Positions 28,258 through 36,716 of a stretch of DNA of 64,000 bases are shown here, piece by piece (the first letter of the stretch is position 1; every line of letters starts with the position of its first letter). The notes beneath the pieces were generated by a model. It was not told where the DNA came from and did no database searches. It worked only from the letters and a program-made list of their open reading frames with translations. Both the position numbers and the translations under genes were made by a program. The stretch is from Brotonthovivens ammoniilytica (GTDB lineage Bacteria; Bacillota; Clostridia; Lachnospirales; Lachnospiraceae). Where the stretch lies: contig NZ_JAOQJQ010000001.1 of NCBI RefSeq assembly GCF_025566885.1, positions 558,001 through 622,000 on the forward strand, written 5' to 3'.

Positions 28258-29233
28258 ACTGATAGCTGTGCTCCTGTCCGGAGCATTTATAATACTTCCT
28301 GTCAGCGGATGCACAAACCAGAAGGAAAGCATCAAAGATGCTTATAATGTTTACAATACTTCTGCCCAGTATGGCCTGACCCAGGCAGAGGCCGATAATA
28401 TGATCAAACCTTTTGCCCAGGATTTGTGTATTGCAGGATTTGATAATACAGAAAGTGATGATGTTTTATCAGAAGCAGCCGAAGGTGCAGGTGTTTTTCT
28501 GATCTCCGATAAGACAGCTTCTTATACTCAAAACGTACATGAAAAGCTTTATCCGGCCAGTACAACAAAGATACTGACAGCTTACATAGCTTTAAAATAT
28601 GGAGACTTAGACCAGACAGTTACTGTTTCAGAGGAATCTCAGAAGGGACTAGATCCAAGTTCTTCTGTATGCGGTGTTCAGGCAGGAGATCAGCTGACAC
28701 TGAAAGACCTTCTATACGGTCTAATGCTTTGCAGTGGAAATGACGCTGCGGAAGCCATTGCAGAAACAATTTCCGGGAGCAGGGAAAAATTTGCTGATTT
28801 AATGAATCAGGAGGCATTAGCTCTTGGAGCTACAGATTCTCATTTCGTCAATGCCCATGGATTGCCGGATGAAGACCACTATACAAGTGTATATGATCTA
28901 TATCTGATTTTTCAGGTAGCTGTAAAGAATGAGCAGTTTGTGGAAATTATAAATGCAAAAGAATATGATGCCGTATATAAAGATAAAGACAGTCAGACCG
29001 TTGAGAAAAAATGGAAAAATACAAACAAGTATCTTACAGGTGAAGAAGCACAGCCGGAAGGTGTGACGGTGATCGGTGGAAAAACAGGTACTACAAAAGA
29101 TGCCGGATACTGTCTGGTGCTGTTAAGCGAAAACAGAAAAAAACAGCCGGTTATTTCGATTGTTCTGAAAGCAGATGGACGTTCAGATTTGTATCTGCTG
29201 ATGTCTCAGATGTTGTCTAATTTTTCTAATTAA
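28241..29233 (+). CDS. D-alanyl-D-alanine carboxypeptidase lipoprotein
   Basis: Low-molecular-mass penicillin-binding protein (330 aa), trimming pentapeptide side chains. The three active-site motifs are visible: STTK (in YPASTTKILTAY), SGN (in LCSGNDAAEA) and KTGT (in IGGKTGTTKDAG). The N-terminus is a lipoprotein signal with lipobox PVSGC. I start at the GTG at 28241, after AGAGGAG; the TTG at 28232 is too close to that site. The start overlaps the end of mgsA by 17 bases. It closes the shape and division cluster. Confidence 0.9.
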   Translation: MKCINKLIAVLLSGAFIILPVSGCTNQKESIKDAYNVYNTSAQYGLTQAEADNMIKPFAQDLCIAGFDNTESDDVLSEAAEGAGVFLISDKTASYTQNVHEKLYPASTTKILTAYIALKYGDLDQTVTVSEESQKGLDPSSSVCGVQAGDQLTLKDLLYGLMLCSGNDAAEAIAETISGSREKFADLMNQEALALGATDSHFVNAHGLPDEDHYTSVYDLYLIFQVAVKNEQFVEIINAKEYDAVYKDKDSQTVEKKWKNTNKYLTGEEAQPEGVTVIGGKTGTTKDAGYCLVLLSENRKKQPVISIVLKADGRSDLYLLMSQMLSNFSN

Positions 29234-29236
29234 CAG

Positions 29237-29265
29237 TTGTATTTTAAATGTGGATATACTATAAT
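29237..29265 (+). promoter_or_regulatory. Promoter of the P-loop protein gene
   Basis: TTGTAT (29237-29242) and TATAAT (29260-29265) are separated by 17 bases, upstream of the gene at 29357. This leaves a leader of roughly 85 bases. Confidence 0.6.
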
Positions 29266-29356
29266 ATTTTTATAAAAAACTGCTTGAAACTTAACAAATG
29301 TTACAAAATTTTAGAATTGTTAGACGTGGAAAGGCAGGGTGTAGGAGGACAAAACC

Positions 29357-29776
29357 ATGGTTGAAATTATTGCCGGCGAAAAAGGAAAAGGTAAAACTAA
29401 ATATTTATTAGAGAAGGTAAATAATTCCGTTCAGACAGTGACCGGAAATATTGTATATCTTGATAAAAGTCAGAAACATATGCATGAATTAAGTAATAAA
29501 GTCCGTCTGATCAATGTGGCCGATTATCCGGTTACAAATTGTGATGAATTTCTTGGATTTATCTGTGGAATCGTTTCCCAGGATTATGATTTACAGGAGA
29601 TGTACCTTGACAGCTTCCTGACAATTGCAAATATTGAAAAAGAAGATATTACACATGCAATCGAAAAATTGGATATTATCAGTGAAAAATATAATGTTAA
29701 ATTTGTTTTAAGCGTTTCCAGAAACGAAGTTGATCTGCCTGAGTGCGCAAAGGCAAAACTGATTGTTTCTTTATAA
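29357..29776 (+). CDS. Small P-loop protein of unknown function
   Basis: Protein of 139 aa with a clear Walker A motif GEKGKGKTKYLLEKV at about residues 7-21 and no signal peptide or membrane helix. I see no clear Walker B carboxylate, so ATP hydrolysis is uncertain. It does not match a family I can name with confidence; similar short proteins in Lachnospiraceae are usually annotated as hypothetical or PilT-like. It has its own promoter and a strong terminator, so it is a single-gene unit. Confidence 0.6.
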   Translation: MVEIIAGEKGKGKTKYLLEKVNNSVQTVTGNIVYLDKSQKHMHELSNKVRLINVADYPVTNCDEFLGFICGIVSQDYDLQEMYLDSFLTIANIEKEDITHAIEKLDIISEKYNVKFVLSVSRNEVDLPECAKAKLIVSL

Positions 29777-29790
29777 ATGATAACTGATTC

Positions 29791-29828
29791 AGGTGTCTTA
29801 AGTGCAGCTTAAGACACCTTATTTTTTG
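29791..29828 (+). terminator. Rho-independent terminator
   Basis: A perfect 12-bp stem AGGTGTCTTAAG / CTTAAGACACCT with a TGCAG loop is followed by TATTTTTT. It ends the P-loop gene, and its last base touches the stop codon of the convergent DUF378 gene. Confidence 0.9.
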
Positions 29829-30028
29829 CGGGAATGAATGCGTCCGAAAGCGCTGATCATATAAAGTCCTCCAATTCCCACAAGGGCGTAAATCACTCTT
29901 GTCAGCCAGGACATGTTTCCAAAAAGAAATGCAACCAGGTCAAAACGGAAAAAACCGATAAGTCCCCAGTTAATGGCGCCGATAATTACAAGTGCCAGTA
30001 AAACGTTATCTAAAAATTTTGTATTCAT
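29819..30028 (-). CDS. DUF378 family small membrane protein
   Basis: Protein of 69 aa with two hydrophobic helices. The family pattern VIIGAINWGLIGFFRFDLVA is at about residues 14-33, and GIGGLYMI follows in the second helix. This matches DUF378 (Bacillus YuzA-like). Its function is unknown. A strong AAGGAGGAG ribosome site precedes the ATG. It is convergent with the P-loop gene. Confidence 0.8.
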   Translation of the reverse strand: MNTKFLDNVLLALVIIGAINWGLIGFFRFDLVAFLFGNMSWLTRVIYALVGIGGLYMISAFGRIHSRKK

Positions 30029-30106
30029 AAAAGCTCCTCCTTTTGTAATAGTTTTTCACATTTTCTGGAAATTATACAGAAAATGAAAGTAGTTTAGGTG
30101 AATTGT

Positions 30107-31492
30107 ATGGTTAAGAAAAAGAAAATCGTTAAATATAAAAAACCTCTGCATATTAATATCGGTATTGTAGTATTTGCAGTGATACTTATCTATTTTTGCG
30201 TATATTTATTTTCCTATCTGACGGCGAAACACATCGCTGTCTATGAAGTACAGAAAGGACAGATTGCCCAGACGAATATTTATACCGGATTAATTTTGAG
30301 AGATGAAACGGTTGTATATGCGGATAGTGCAGGCTCAATTAATTATTATATCAAAGAGGGAGATAAGGCAGGGAAAAATGATCTGGTATGCTCCCTTGAC
30401 CAGAAGGGAACGATTTCTGAACAGATCAGTAAAGCAGGACTTGACGGCACCAAGCTGGATAAAAAAAGTCTGTCAGCTATTGAAAATTCCATTGAAACAT
30501 ATATAGCAGAATGTTCCGATATGACTTTTTACAATGTGTATTCATTTAAAAACAGTATTGATTCCCAGGTTCAGGAAGCGCTGTATTTAGATGCATTAGA
30601 AAGTCTTACAGATCAAACCCAAAAGGCTGTAAAAAATCAGACATTTGCATTTGAAAACTCACCCACAGATGGTGTGGTTGCTTTTTATACGGACGGATAT
30701 GAGGAAATTACCGGGGAAACTTTTAAAAACTCTATGTTTGATCCTTCTTCTTACTCCAAAAACAATTTAAAAAACAGTGAGAAAGTGTCAAATGGACAGG
30801 CTTTGTATAAACTTTCTACCAGTGAGGACTGGGAGATCCTGGTACCCATTGACGATGAAATGGCTAAAAACTTAAAGGATGAAGAGTATGTAACGGTTAC
30901 TTTCCGCAAAGATGGAACAACAGCCACTCCTTCCATGAAAATGAAAGATTATGACGGACAGCAGTACCTGATTCTTTCCTTTAACAGCTCTATGGTCAGA
31001 TTTATTTCGGATCGCTATGTAGAGCTGGAGATTGGAACCAATCATAAGAGTGGACTTAAAATTCCGAATACTTCTATTGTTGAAAAAGAATTTTATGTAA
31101 TTCCCAAAACATATCTGACCTATGGGGATGATGATTCCCAGCCTGGTGTTTTGAAAGTAAACAGCAAAAAGGGAAAATCTTCTGTGGAATTTATATCCAC
31201 TGATTTATACTATGAAACGGAAACTTCCTATTATATTGACGAAACGGATTTGCAATCCGGTGATGTGATACAAAAGGAAGGCTCTTCAGATCAGTACACG
31301 CTGCAGAAGACAGCTAAATTAAAAGGAGTTTACAACATTAATAAAGGATATGCAGTATTTAAACAAATTGATATTCTTTCCAAAAATGAAGAGTATTCGA
31401 TTTTGAAAACAGGAACAAGTTATGGTTTATCGCTATACGATCATATTGCGTTAAATGGAAATGAAATATCAGAAGGTGAATTGATTAATTAG
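30107..31492 (+). CDS. HlyD-like membrane-anchored protein
   Basis: Protein of 461 aa with a basic N-terminus (VKKKKIVKYKKP), one membrane helix at about residues 18-40 and a long extracytoplasmic part. The first section after the helix (YEVQKGQIAQTNIYTGLILRDE, then SAGSINYYIKEGDKAGKNDLV) resembles the lipoyl/barrel-sandwich part of HlyD-type adaptor proteins. No exporter gene is next to it; yggS and sepF follow instead. ATG at 30107 is preceded by AGGTG; the in-frame GTG at 30098 overlaps that site. A role in division or the envelope is only an inference from position. Confidence 0.65.
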   Translation: MVKKKKIVKYKKPLHINIGIVVFAVILIYFCVYLFSYLTAKHIAVYEVQKGQIAQTNIYTGLILRDETVVYADSAGSINYYIKEGDKAGKNDLVCSLDQKGTISEQISKAGLDGTKLDKKSLSAIENSIETYIAECSDMTFYNVYSFKNSIDSQVQEALYLDALESLTDQTQKAVKNQTFAFENSPTDGVVAFYTDGYEEITGETFKNSMFDPSSYSKNNLKNSEKVSNGQALYKLSTSEDWEILVPIDDEMAKNLKDEEYVTVTFRKDGTTATPSMKMKDYDGQQYLILSFNSSMVRFISDRYVELEIGTNHKSGLKIPNTSIVEKEFYVIPKTYLTYGDDDSQPGVLKVNSKKGKSSVEFISTDLYYETETSYYIDETDLQSGDVIQKEGSSDQYTLQKTAKLKGVYNINKGYAVFKQIDILSKNEEYSILKTGTSYGLSLYDHIALNGNEISEGELIN

Positions 31493-31507
31493 CAGGAGGG
31501 ATGTTCT

Positions 31508-32200
31508 GTGTTAAAAGAGAATTTAAAACAGGTAGAGGAAAATATATGCAGCGCCTGTAAGAGGGCCGGCCGTTCTAGAGATGAAGTAACATTGATTGCT
31601 GTCAGTAAAACAAAACCGGTGGAAATGTTAAAAGAAGTTTATGATCAGGGAATCCGAGTATTTGGAGAAAATAAAGTCCAGGAAATGATGGACAAACAGG
31701 AAGTGCTTCCATCGGATATTCAGTGGCATATGATCGGACATCTTCAAAGAAATAAAGTAAAGTATCTCATTGGAAAAACGGCGTTAATTCACTCTGTGGA
31801 TTCTCTGCGTCTGGCAGAAGAGATTAACCGTTTATCGGAAAAAAATGATGTTGTTACAAAAATTCTAGTTGAGGTAAATATTGCCAGTGAAGAGACAAAA
31901 TTTGGCACCTCCCGTGAGGATGCAGTGAAACTGGTGGAACATATTTCCAGACTTTCCAATCTCAGGGTGGAGGGCCTGATGACCATTGCTCCTTATGTTG
32001 AAAATGCGGAAGATAACCGACAATATTTTAAAGAAATCAGGAAATTATCTGTTGACATAAAACAAAAAAACATTGATAATGTATCTATGAGCACTCTGTC
32101 CATGGGTATGACAGGGGACTATATGGTTGCGATAGAAGAAGGCGCTACAATGGTTCGGGTTGGGACAGGTATTTTCGGCGCCAGAGACTATAGCATCTAA
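31508..32200 (+). CDS. YggS family PLP homeostasis protein
   Basis: Cytoplasmic PLP-binding protein (230 aa) of the PLPBP family, which keeps free PLP low and affects amino acid pools. The PLP lysine is in LIAVSKTKP at about residues 29-37, followed by FGENKVQE and WHMIGHLQRNKVKYL. The GTG start at 31508 lies 8 bases after AGGAGG. It precedes sepF, as in many Gram-positive division clusters (ylmE-ylmF). Confidence 0.93.
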   Translation: MLKENLKQVEENICSACKRAGRSRDEVTLIAVSKTKPVEMLKEVYDQGIRVFGENKVQEMMDKQEVLPSDIQWHMIGHLQRNKVKYLIGKTALIHSVDSLRLAEEINRLSEKNDVVTKILVEVNIASEETKFGTSREDAVKLVEHISRLSNLRVEGLMTIAPYVENAEDNRQYFKEIRKLSVDIKQKNIDNVSMSTLSMGMTGDYMVAIEEGATMVRVGTGIFGARDYSI

Positions 32201-32229
32201 CAGGAAAGAAAGATAGGAGAGTAATATTA

Positions 32230-32793
32230 ATGGCTTTTTTTGATAAAATGTTAAATGCAATGCGTTTGAATTCAGAGGATGACGAGGATGATTTCTACAA
32301 TGATGACTATTTAGATGAAGAAGATGATGAATACGAGGCTCCTGCCAGACGAAGAAGCTTCCGCAGGGAAAAAGAAGTGGAAGAGGACGAAGAGTTTTTT
32401 GAGAAGAAATCTGCTGCAAGAGAACGTGAGAAATCAGCTGCACCGAAGGTTTCACCAAAAATCACACCGATGCGTCCGACAAAGAAAGCACAGGGGGGAA
32501 GTGTTCCAATGGAAGTATGTGTAATTAAACCGACAAGTGTAGAAGATGCCAGAGAGATTACAGAAACATTATTAAACAACCGTACCGTTGTTTTGAATCT
32601 AGAAGGGCTGGATTTGGATATTGCTCAGCGAATCATTGATTTTACATCAGGTTCCTGCTTTGCCATTGACGGAAATCTTCAGAAAATCTCAAATTATATT
32701 TTCATCGTTACACCGGCAGCTGTAGACATTTCCGGTGATTTCCAGAATATTATGGATGCGTTTGATGTATCTTCTATTCAGACAGATATTTAG
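32230..32793 (+). CDS. sepF: Cell division protein SepF
   Basis: FtsZ-binding membrane anchor (187 aa). The N-terminal amphipathic segment MAFFDKMLNAMRLN should bind the membrane. It is followed by a very acidic then basic linker (about 17-95). The SepF core follows: KPTSVEDAREITETLLNNRTVVLNLEGLD in two parts, then FTSGSCFAIDGNLQKIS. Regulation is likely shared with yggS, 29 bases upstream. A terminator follows. Confidence 0.94.
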   Translation: MAFFDKMLNAMRLNSEDDEDDFYNDDYLDEEDDEYEAPARRRSFRREKEVEEDEEFFEKKSAAREREKSAAPKVSPKITPMRPTKKAQGGSVPMEVCVIKPTSVEDAREITETLLNNRTVVLNLEGLDLDIAQRIIDFTSGSCFAIDGNLQKISNYIFIVTPAAVDISGDFQNIMDAFDVSSIQTDI

Positions 32794-32805
32794 AAAGTAT
32801 ATTCG

Positions 32806-32846
32806 CCAGTCAGTTGGTAGATAAATATCACTGGCTGGTTTTTTTG
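32806..32846 (+). terminator. Rho-independent terminator after sepF
   Basis: A 9-bp stem CCAGTCAGT / ACTGGCTGG (one G-U pair, 15-base loop) is followed by a run of seven T. Confidence 0.85.
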
Positions 32847-32931
32847 ATTTTACAGGAAGCAATCTCCTGTAAGAATTTTAAAGCAGGATTCATTTTTGCT
32901 GAAATAATTGAAAAAGAGGTTGTAAAATGTT

Positions 32932-34026
32932 ATGAGCAGAAGTATTCAGGTAAATTATAACGGACTGCCCTGTTATGAGATTGTAATTCAGCATGATTTT
33001 CATCTGCTGGCTTCTAAAATAAAGGAACTTGGATATTTAAAATCTACAAAAATATGCGTTGTTACAGATACAAATGTGGAACCTCTGTATCTGGAGGCAA
33101 TACATAAGGAACTTGGCACGATTTTTGATACTGTTACATCATTTGTATTTCCGGCGGGTGAAGAGCAGAAAAACTTAGAAACCATCGGCCAAATTTATGA
33201 GAAATTGATTCTGGAGCATTTTGACAGAAAAGACCTCCTTGTTGCTTTGGGGGGCGGAGTATGCGGTGACATGTGCGGATTTGCGGCAGCAACTTATCTG
33301 CGGGGGATAGACTTTATACAGGTTCCTACTACACTGCTTTCGCAGGTGGACAGCAGTATTGGTGGCAAGACCGGTGTGGATTTCAGACAATATAAAAATA
33401 TGGTGGGAGCATTTTATCAGCCAAGACTGGTGTATATGAATATCAGCACCTTAAAGGATTTACCTAAGGACCATTTTTATGCCGGGCTGGGGGAAATATT
33501 AAAGCATGGACTAATCAAAGATAATTCCTATTTTCAATGGATGATTCAGCACCGGCAGGAAATTCTTAACAGATCACCGGAAGTTTTAGAGGAAATGATT
33601 GCAGTCAGCTGTAATATTAAGCGTGAAGTAGTAGAACAGGATCCGAAAGAGCAGGGAGAACGAGCACTGTTAAACTTTGGTCATACCCTTGGTCATGCCA
33701 TTGAAAAATTATCAGATTTTAAACTGATTCACGGATTCTGCGTGTCTATTGGGATTGCTGCTGCCTGTGAGCTCAGTGTTATCAAAGGAAACATTACAGC
33801 AGAAGAGAAGCAGAGAATCTGTCAGGTTCTTCAGTCCTTTCATCTGCCGGTAACGGCATCTGTATCTTCTGCGGAAAGTGTTTTGGAAGCATCAAAACAT
33901 GATAAAAAAATGGAAGCAGGTAAGATTAAGTTTATTCTACTTTGCGCTCCTGGCAAAGCTTATATTGAAAGATCTGTTTCAGATGAAGAGTTGTTAAAGG
34001 CCATTCAAAGTATTGAAAAAAAATAA
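32932..34026 (+). CDS. aroB: 3-dehydroquinate synthase AroB
   Basis: Second enzyme of the shikimate pathway, converting DAHP to 3-dehydroquinate with NAD and a metal ion (364 aa). The NAD-binding glycine segment ALGGGVCGDMCGFAA is at about 105-119, and QVPTTLLSQVDSSIGGKTGVD is at about 130-150. The metal ligands lie in GEILKHG and in NFGHTLGHAIE. GAGGT is 11 bases before the ATG. It is followed closely by lspA. Confidence 0.95.
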   Translation: MSRSIQVNYNGLPCYEIVIQHDFHLLASKIKELGYLKSTKICVVTDTNVEPLYLEAIHKELGTIFDTVTSFVFPAGEEQKNLETIGQIYEKLILEHFDRKDLLVALGGGVCGDMCGFAAATYLRGIDFIQVPTTLLSQVDSSIGGKTGVDFRQYKNMVGAFYQPRLVYMNISTLKDLPKDHFYAGLGEILKHGLIKDNSYFQWMIQHRQEILNRSPEVLEEMIAVSCNIKREVVEQDPKEQGERALLNFGHTLGHAIEKLSDFKLIHGFCVSIGIAAACELSVIKGNITAEEKQRICQVLQSFHLPVTASVSSAESVLEASKHDKKMEAGKIKFILLCAPGKAYIERSVSDEELLKAIQSIEKK

Positions 34027-34046
34027 GTGAATGATTGAGTGAATTT

Positions 34047-34589
34047 ATGAAGAAAAATATTAAGATTTGTTATAATGTAATAGGGGTTGTTGCTTTTTTT
34101 GTTTTAATTTTGATTGATCAGATTACCAAAAAGGCTGCTGTACTGCACTTAAAGGATCAGCAGCCCATAGACCTGATTCGGAATGTTTTTCAGCTTTATT
34201 ATCTTGAAAACAGAGGGGCAGCTTTCGGTATTATGCAGGGACGTAAACCGTTTTTTATTGCTATTACAATTGTTATTCTAATTGTGATTGTATATATTTA
34301 TGCCAGAATGCCTGCTCACAAAAGGTTTGTTTTATTAAGAGTACTTCTTGTTTTGATAGCAGCTGGAGCCGTGGGAAACTTTATAGACCGGTTTCTTCAG
34401 GGATATGTAGTTGACTTTTTCTATTTTTCTGCTATTAATTTTCCTGTATTTAATGTAGCAGATATTTATGTAACATGTTCCGCGGTCATATTGATATTGA
34501 CAGTTTTGTTTTATTATAAGGATCAGGATCTAAAAGAACTTGGAAACTCACTAAAACCGGGAGTGAAATCTCATGACAGATCAAAATAA
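34047..34589 (+). CDS. lspA: Lipoprotein signal peptidase LspA
   Basis: Membrane aspartyl protease that removes signal peptides of prolipoproteins (180 aa, four helices). Conserved segments are YLENRGAAFGIMQG, GNFIDRF (first catalytic Asp) and VFNVADIYV (second catalytic Asp). I prefer the ATG at 34047; the in-frame TTG at 34035 would add four residues. It overlaps the next gene by 17 bases. Its substrates probably include the lipoproteins encoded in this window. Confidence 0.94.
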   Translation: MKKNIKICYNVIGVVAFFVLILIDQITKKAAVLHLKDQQPIDLIRNVFQLYYLENRGAAFGIMQGRKPFFIAITIVILIVIVYIYARMPAHKRFVLLRVLLVLIAAGAVGNFIDRFLQGYVVDFFYFSAINFPVFNVADIYVTCSAVILILTVLFYYKDQDLKELGNSLKPGVKSHDRSK

Positions 34590-35502
34590 CCGACAGACCT
34601 TTGAGGTGACAGAAGAATTTGAGGACTGCAGACTGGATAAATTTTTATCTGTCTTGTATGAAGGACAGTCACGAACATTTTTTCAGAAGCTGATCAAAGA
34701 CGGAAATGTGATGATTAATGATCAGACAGTCACTAAAAACAGTTTTAAAGTGTCTGGGGATGATATTATCTCTGTGACTGTACCTGAGGTCCAGTCTCTG
34801 GATATTCTTCCGGAAAATATTCCGCTGGATATTTTGTATGAAGATGCAGATATTTTGGTTGTAAATAAGGCAAAGGGCATGGTTGTTCATCCATCTGCCG
34901 GACATTATACCGGAACCCTTGTAAATGCCGTAATGTATCATTGTCAGAACAGCTTATCCGGTATCAATGGTGTGATACGTCCTGGAATTGTACACCGGAT
35001 AGATAAAGATACAACGGGCTCGCTGATCATATGTAAAAATGATACTGCGCATACAGAGATTGCAAAACAGATAAAAGAGCACACCGTTATAAGAAAATAC
35101 CGGGGAATAGTCCTGGGAAATGTAAAAGAGGATACCGGTAAAATTGAAGGTCTGATTGGCAGACATCCTGTCCACCGCAAAAAAATGGCTGTGGTAGAAA
35201 CAAATGGAAAATCTGCAGTTACACATTATAAAGTAATAGAAAGATTTCAAAAATATACATATATGGAATTTCAGCTAGAGACAGGAAGGACACACCAGAT
35301 ACGTGTGCATATGGCAAGTATTTGCCATCCCTTACTAGGAGACACCGTCTATGGACCGGAAAAGCAGCCTGTAAAGGGACTAGAAGGCCAGACGCTTCAT
35401 GCAATGACCATTGGTTTCATTCATCCATCCAGCAGGGAATATATAGAAATTGAGGCACCATTGCCGGCTTACTTTAAGGAGTTGCTGGCTAAATTAAAAT
35501 AA
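34573..35502 (+). CDS. RluD-type ribosomal pseudouridine synthase
   Basis: Pseudouridine synthase of the RluA family (309 aa). An N-terminal S4 RNA-binding domain (CRLDKFLSVLYEGQSR) is followed by the catalytic motif HRIDKDTTGSLIICKN, with the catalytic Asp, at about residues 139-154. The C-terminal ETGRTHQIRVHMA segment is present. The placement after lspA is common in Firmicutes (Bacillus ylyB). It most likely acts on 23S rRNA. Confidence 0.92.
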   Translation: MTDQNNRQTFEVTEEFEDCRLDKFLSVLYEGQSRTFFQKLIKDGNVMINDQTVTKNSFKVSGDDIISVTVPEVQSLDILPENIPLDILYEDADILVVNKAKGMVVHPSAGHYTGTLVNAVMYHCQNSLSGINGVIRPGIVHRIDKDTTGSLIICKNDTAHTEIAKQIKEHTVIRKYRGIVLGNVKEDTGKIEGLIGRHPVHRKKMAVVETNGKSAVTHYKVIERFQKYTYMEFQLETGRTHQIRVHMASICHPLLGDTVYGPEKQPVKGLEGQTLHAMTIGFIHPSSREYIEIEAPLPAYFKELLAKLK

Positions 35503-35526
35503 ACAACAAAAGAAGGGAGATTTATT

Positions 35527-35781
35527 ATGGAAAACAAAAATACTGCGGCTATTATTGCATTGGTTTTAGGATTGGTGGGGATTATTGCCTGGCTGATTCC
35601 ATTATTTGGATATCCGGTTACCATTATTGCAATCGTATTTGGTGTAAAAGGCCGGAAAATAGATTTTCAGAAAGGGATGGCAACTGCCGGACTGGTGCTG
35701 GGAATTATTTTCTTGGTATTTTCAGTACTGAATTCAATTGCCGGAATCGTTTTAAACTCAATGATTAGAAGTATTATCTAA
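35527..35781 (+). CDS. DUF4190-type small membrane protein
   Basis: Protein of 84 aa with two hydrophobic helices (about 8-28 and 55-75). The central loop GVKGRKIDFQKGMATAGLVLG is the usual signature of DUF4190-like proteins. AAGGGAG precedes the ATG. Its function is unknown. It lies 24 bases after the pseudouridine synthase gene and a terminator follows downstream. Confidence 0.7.
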   Translation: MENKNTAAIIALVLGLVGIIAWLIPLFGYPVTIIAIVFGVKGRKIDFQKGMATAGLVLGIIFLVFSVLNSIAGIVLNSMIRSII

Positions 35782-35865
35782 AAACTTTTACCTGCTTTAA
35801 CTTAACTTTCATTCTTTCATTTTAACTAGTTTTAAGTGAATTGAAGTTAGATCAGGCGTTTTTTG

Positions 35866-35916
35866 ACAGCTGACCAATGGATTTTAGATAAAGTCCGGTC
35901 AGCTGTGTTTTTTTTG
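35866..35916 (+). terminator. Rho-independent terminator
   Basis: A perfect 10-bp stem ACAGCTGACC / GGTCAGCTGT with a 21-base loop is followed by G and then a run of eight T. Confidence 0.88.
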
Positions 35917-35920
35917 TATT

Positions 35921-35956
35921 CAACTATTCGTTAAAGCTGTCTTTTGCGAATAGTTG
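35921..35956. repeat. Perfect 10-bp inverted repeat after the terminator
   Basis: CAACTATTCG (35921-35930) and CGAATAGTTG (35947-35956) face each other across 16 bases. There is no T-run on either side. It lies between the terminator and the 3' end of dtd. Confidence 0.5.
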
Positions 35957-36031
35957 TGTGGAACCGTGCACTAGTACTATTCAGATATTATGTATCATGG
36001 GTCGTCAATGAATCGCTGATACAATCATATT

Positions 36032-36478
36032 TTATAATTCTTCTGAATCTAATATGATTGTAAAAGGTCCGTCGTTTACAAGCTCTACTTTCATATCAGC
36101 GCCAAAGCTTCCAGTTTCTACATGAGGGATTTCCTGTCTGGATTTTTGAATCATATATTCATAAAGTTTGTTTGCATGCTCCGGATTGCCGGCTTTTATA
36201 AAAGACGGACGATTCCCTTTTTTACAATCTGCATATAATGTAAACTGAGAAATTAATAACAATTCTCCTGACACATCTTTTAAAGACAGGTTTGTTTTTC
36301 CGTTTTCATCTGCAAAAATTCTAAGTCCCAGCATTTTCTTTACCATTTTATCGGCGATTGCTTCTGTGTCATTTTCACAGATGCCCATAAGTACCGCATA
36401 TCCCTGATGGATTTTTCCGATAACAATTTGATCTACAGTTACCTGTGCACGTTCTACACGTTGAATTACAAATTTCAT
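36032..36478 (-). CDS. dtd: D-aminoacyl-tRNA deacylase
   Basis: Removes D-amino acids and glycine wrongly charged to tRNA (148 aa). The start MKFVIQRVERAQVTVD, the catalytic-site segment LLISQFTLYADCKKGNRPSF and the C-terminal NDGPFTIILDS with the cross-subunit GP motif context are all present. The gene stands alone on the minus strand, with GGAGGT before the ATG. Confidence 0.95.
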   Translation of the reverse strand: MKFVIQRVERAQVTVDQIVIGKIHQGYAVLMGICENDTEAIADKMVKKMLGLRIFADENGKTNLSLKDVSGELLLISQFTLYADCKKGNRPSFIKAGNPEHANKLYEYMIQKSRQEIPHVETGSFGADMKVELVNDGPFTIILDSEEL

Positions 36479-36601
36479 ATTAAAATATACCTCCGCCTGT
36501 ATTATTATCTAAATTATTTTATATAATTTATCATAATTTTTTCTTTTTTGATTGCTCTCCTGCAAAAGCTGCAATCGTCTCTTATTTTAACAGCTATATT
36601 C

Positions 36602-36630
36602 TTGAAAGTAAACTTGCAGTCGTGTATAAT
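36602..36630 (+). promoter_or_regulatory. Promoter upstream of ttcA-like gene
   Basis: TTGAAA (36602-36607) and TATAAT (36625-36630), 17 bases apart, form a near-consensus vegetative promoter. The leader to the gene at 36717 would be about 80 bases. Confidence 0.7.
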
Positions 36631-36716
36631 ACACTAATGTTTATACAATATTTACTTTTAAGCATATCACAAATACTATAAGAATTTATTTGAAATAAGA
36701 TGGAGTTACAATATTT

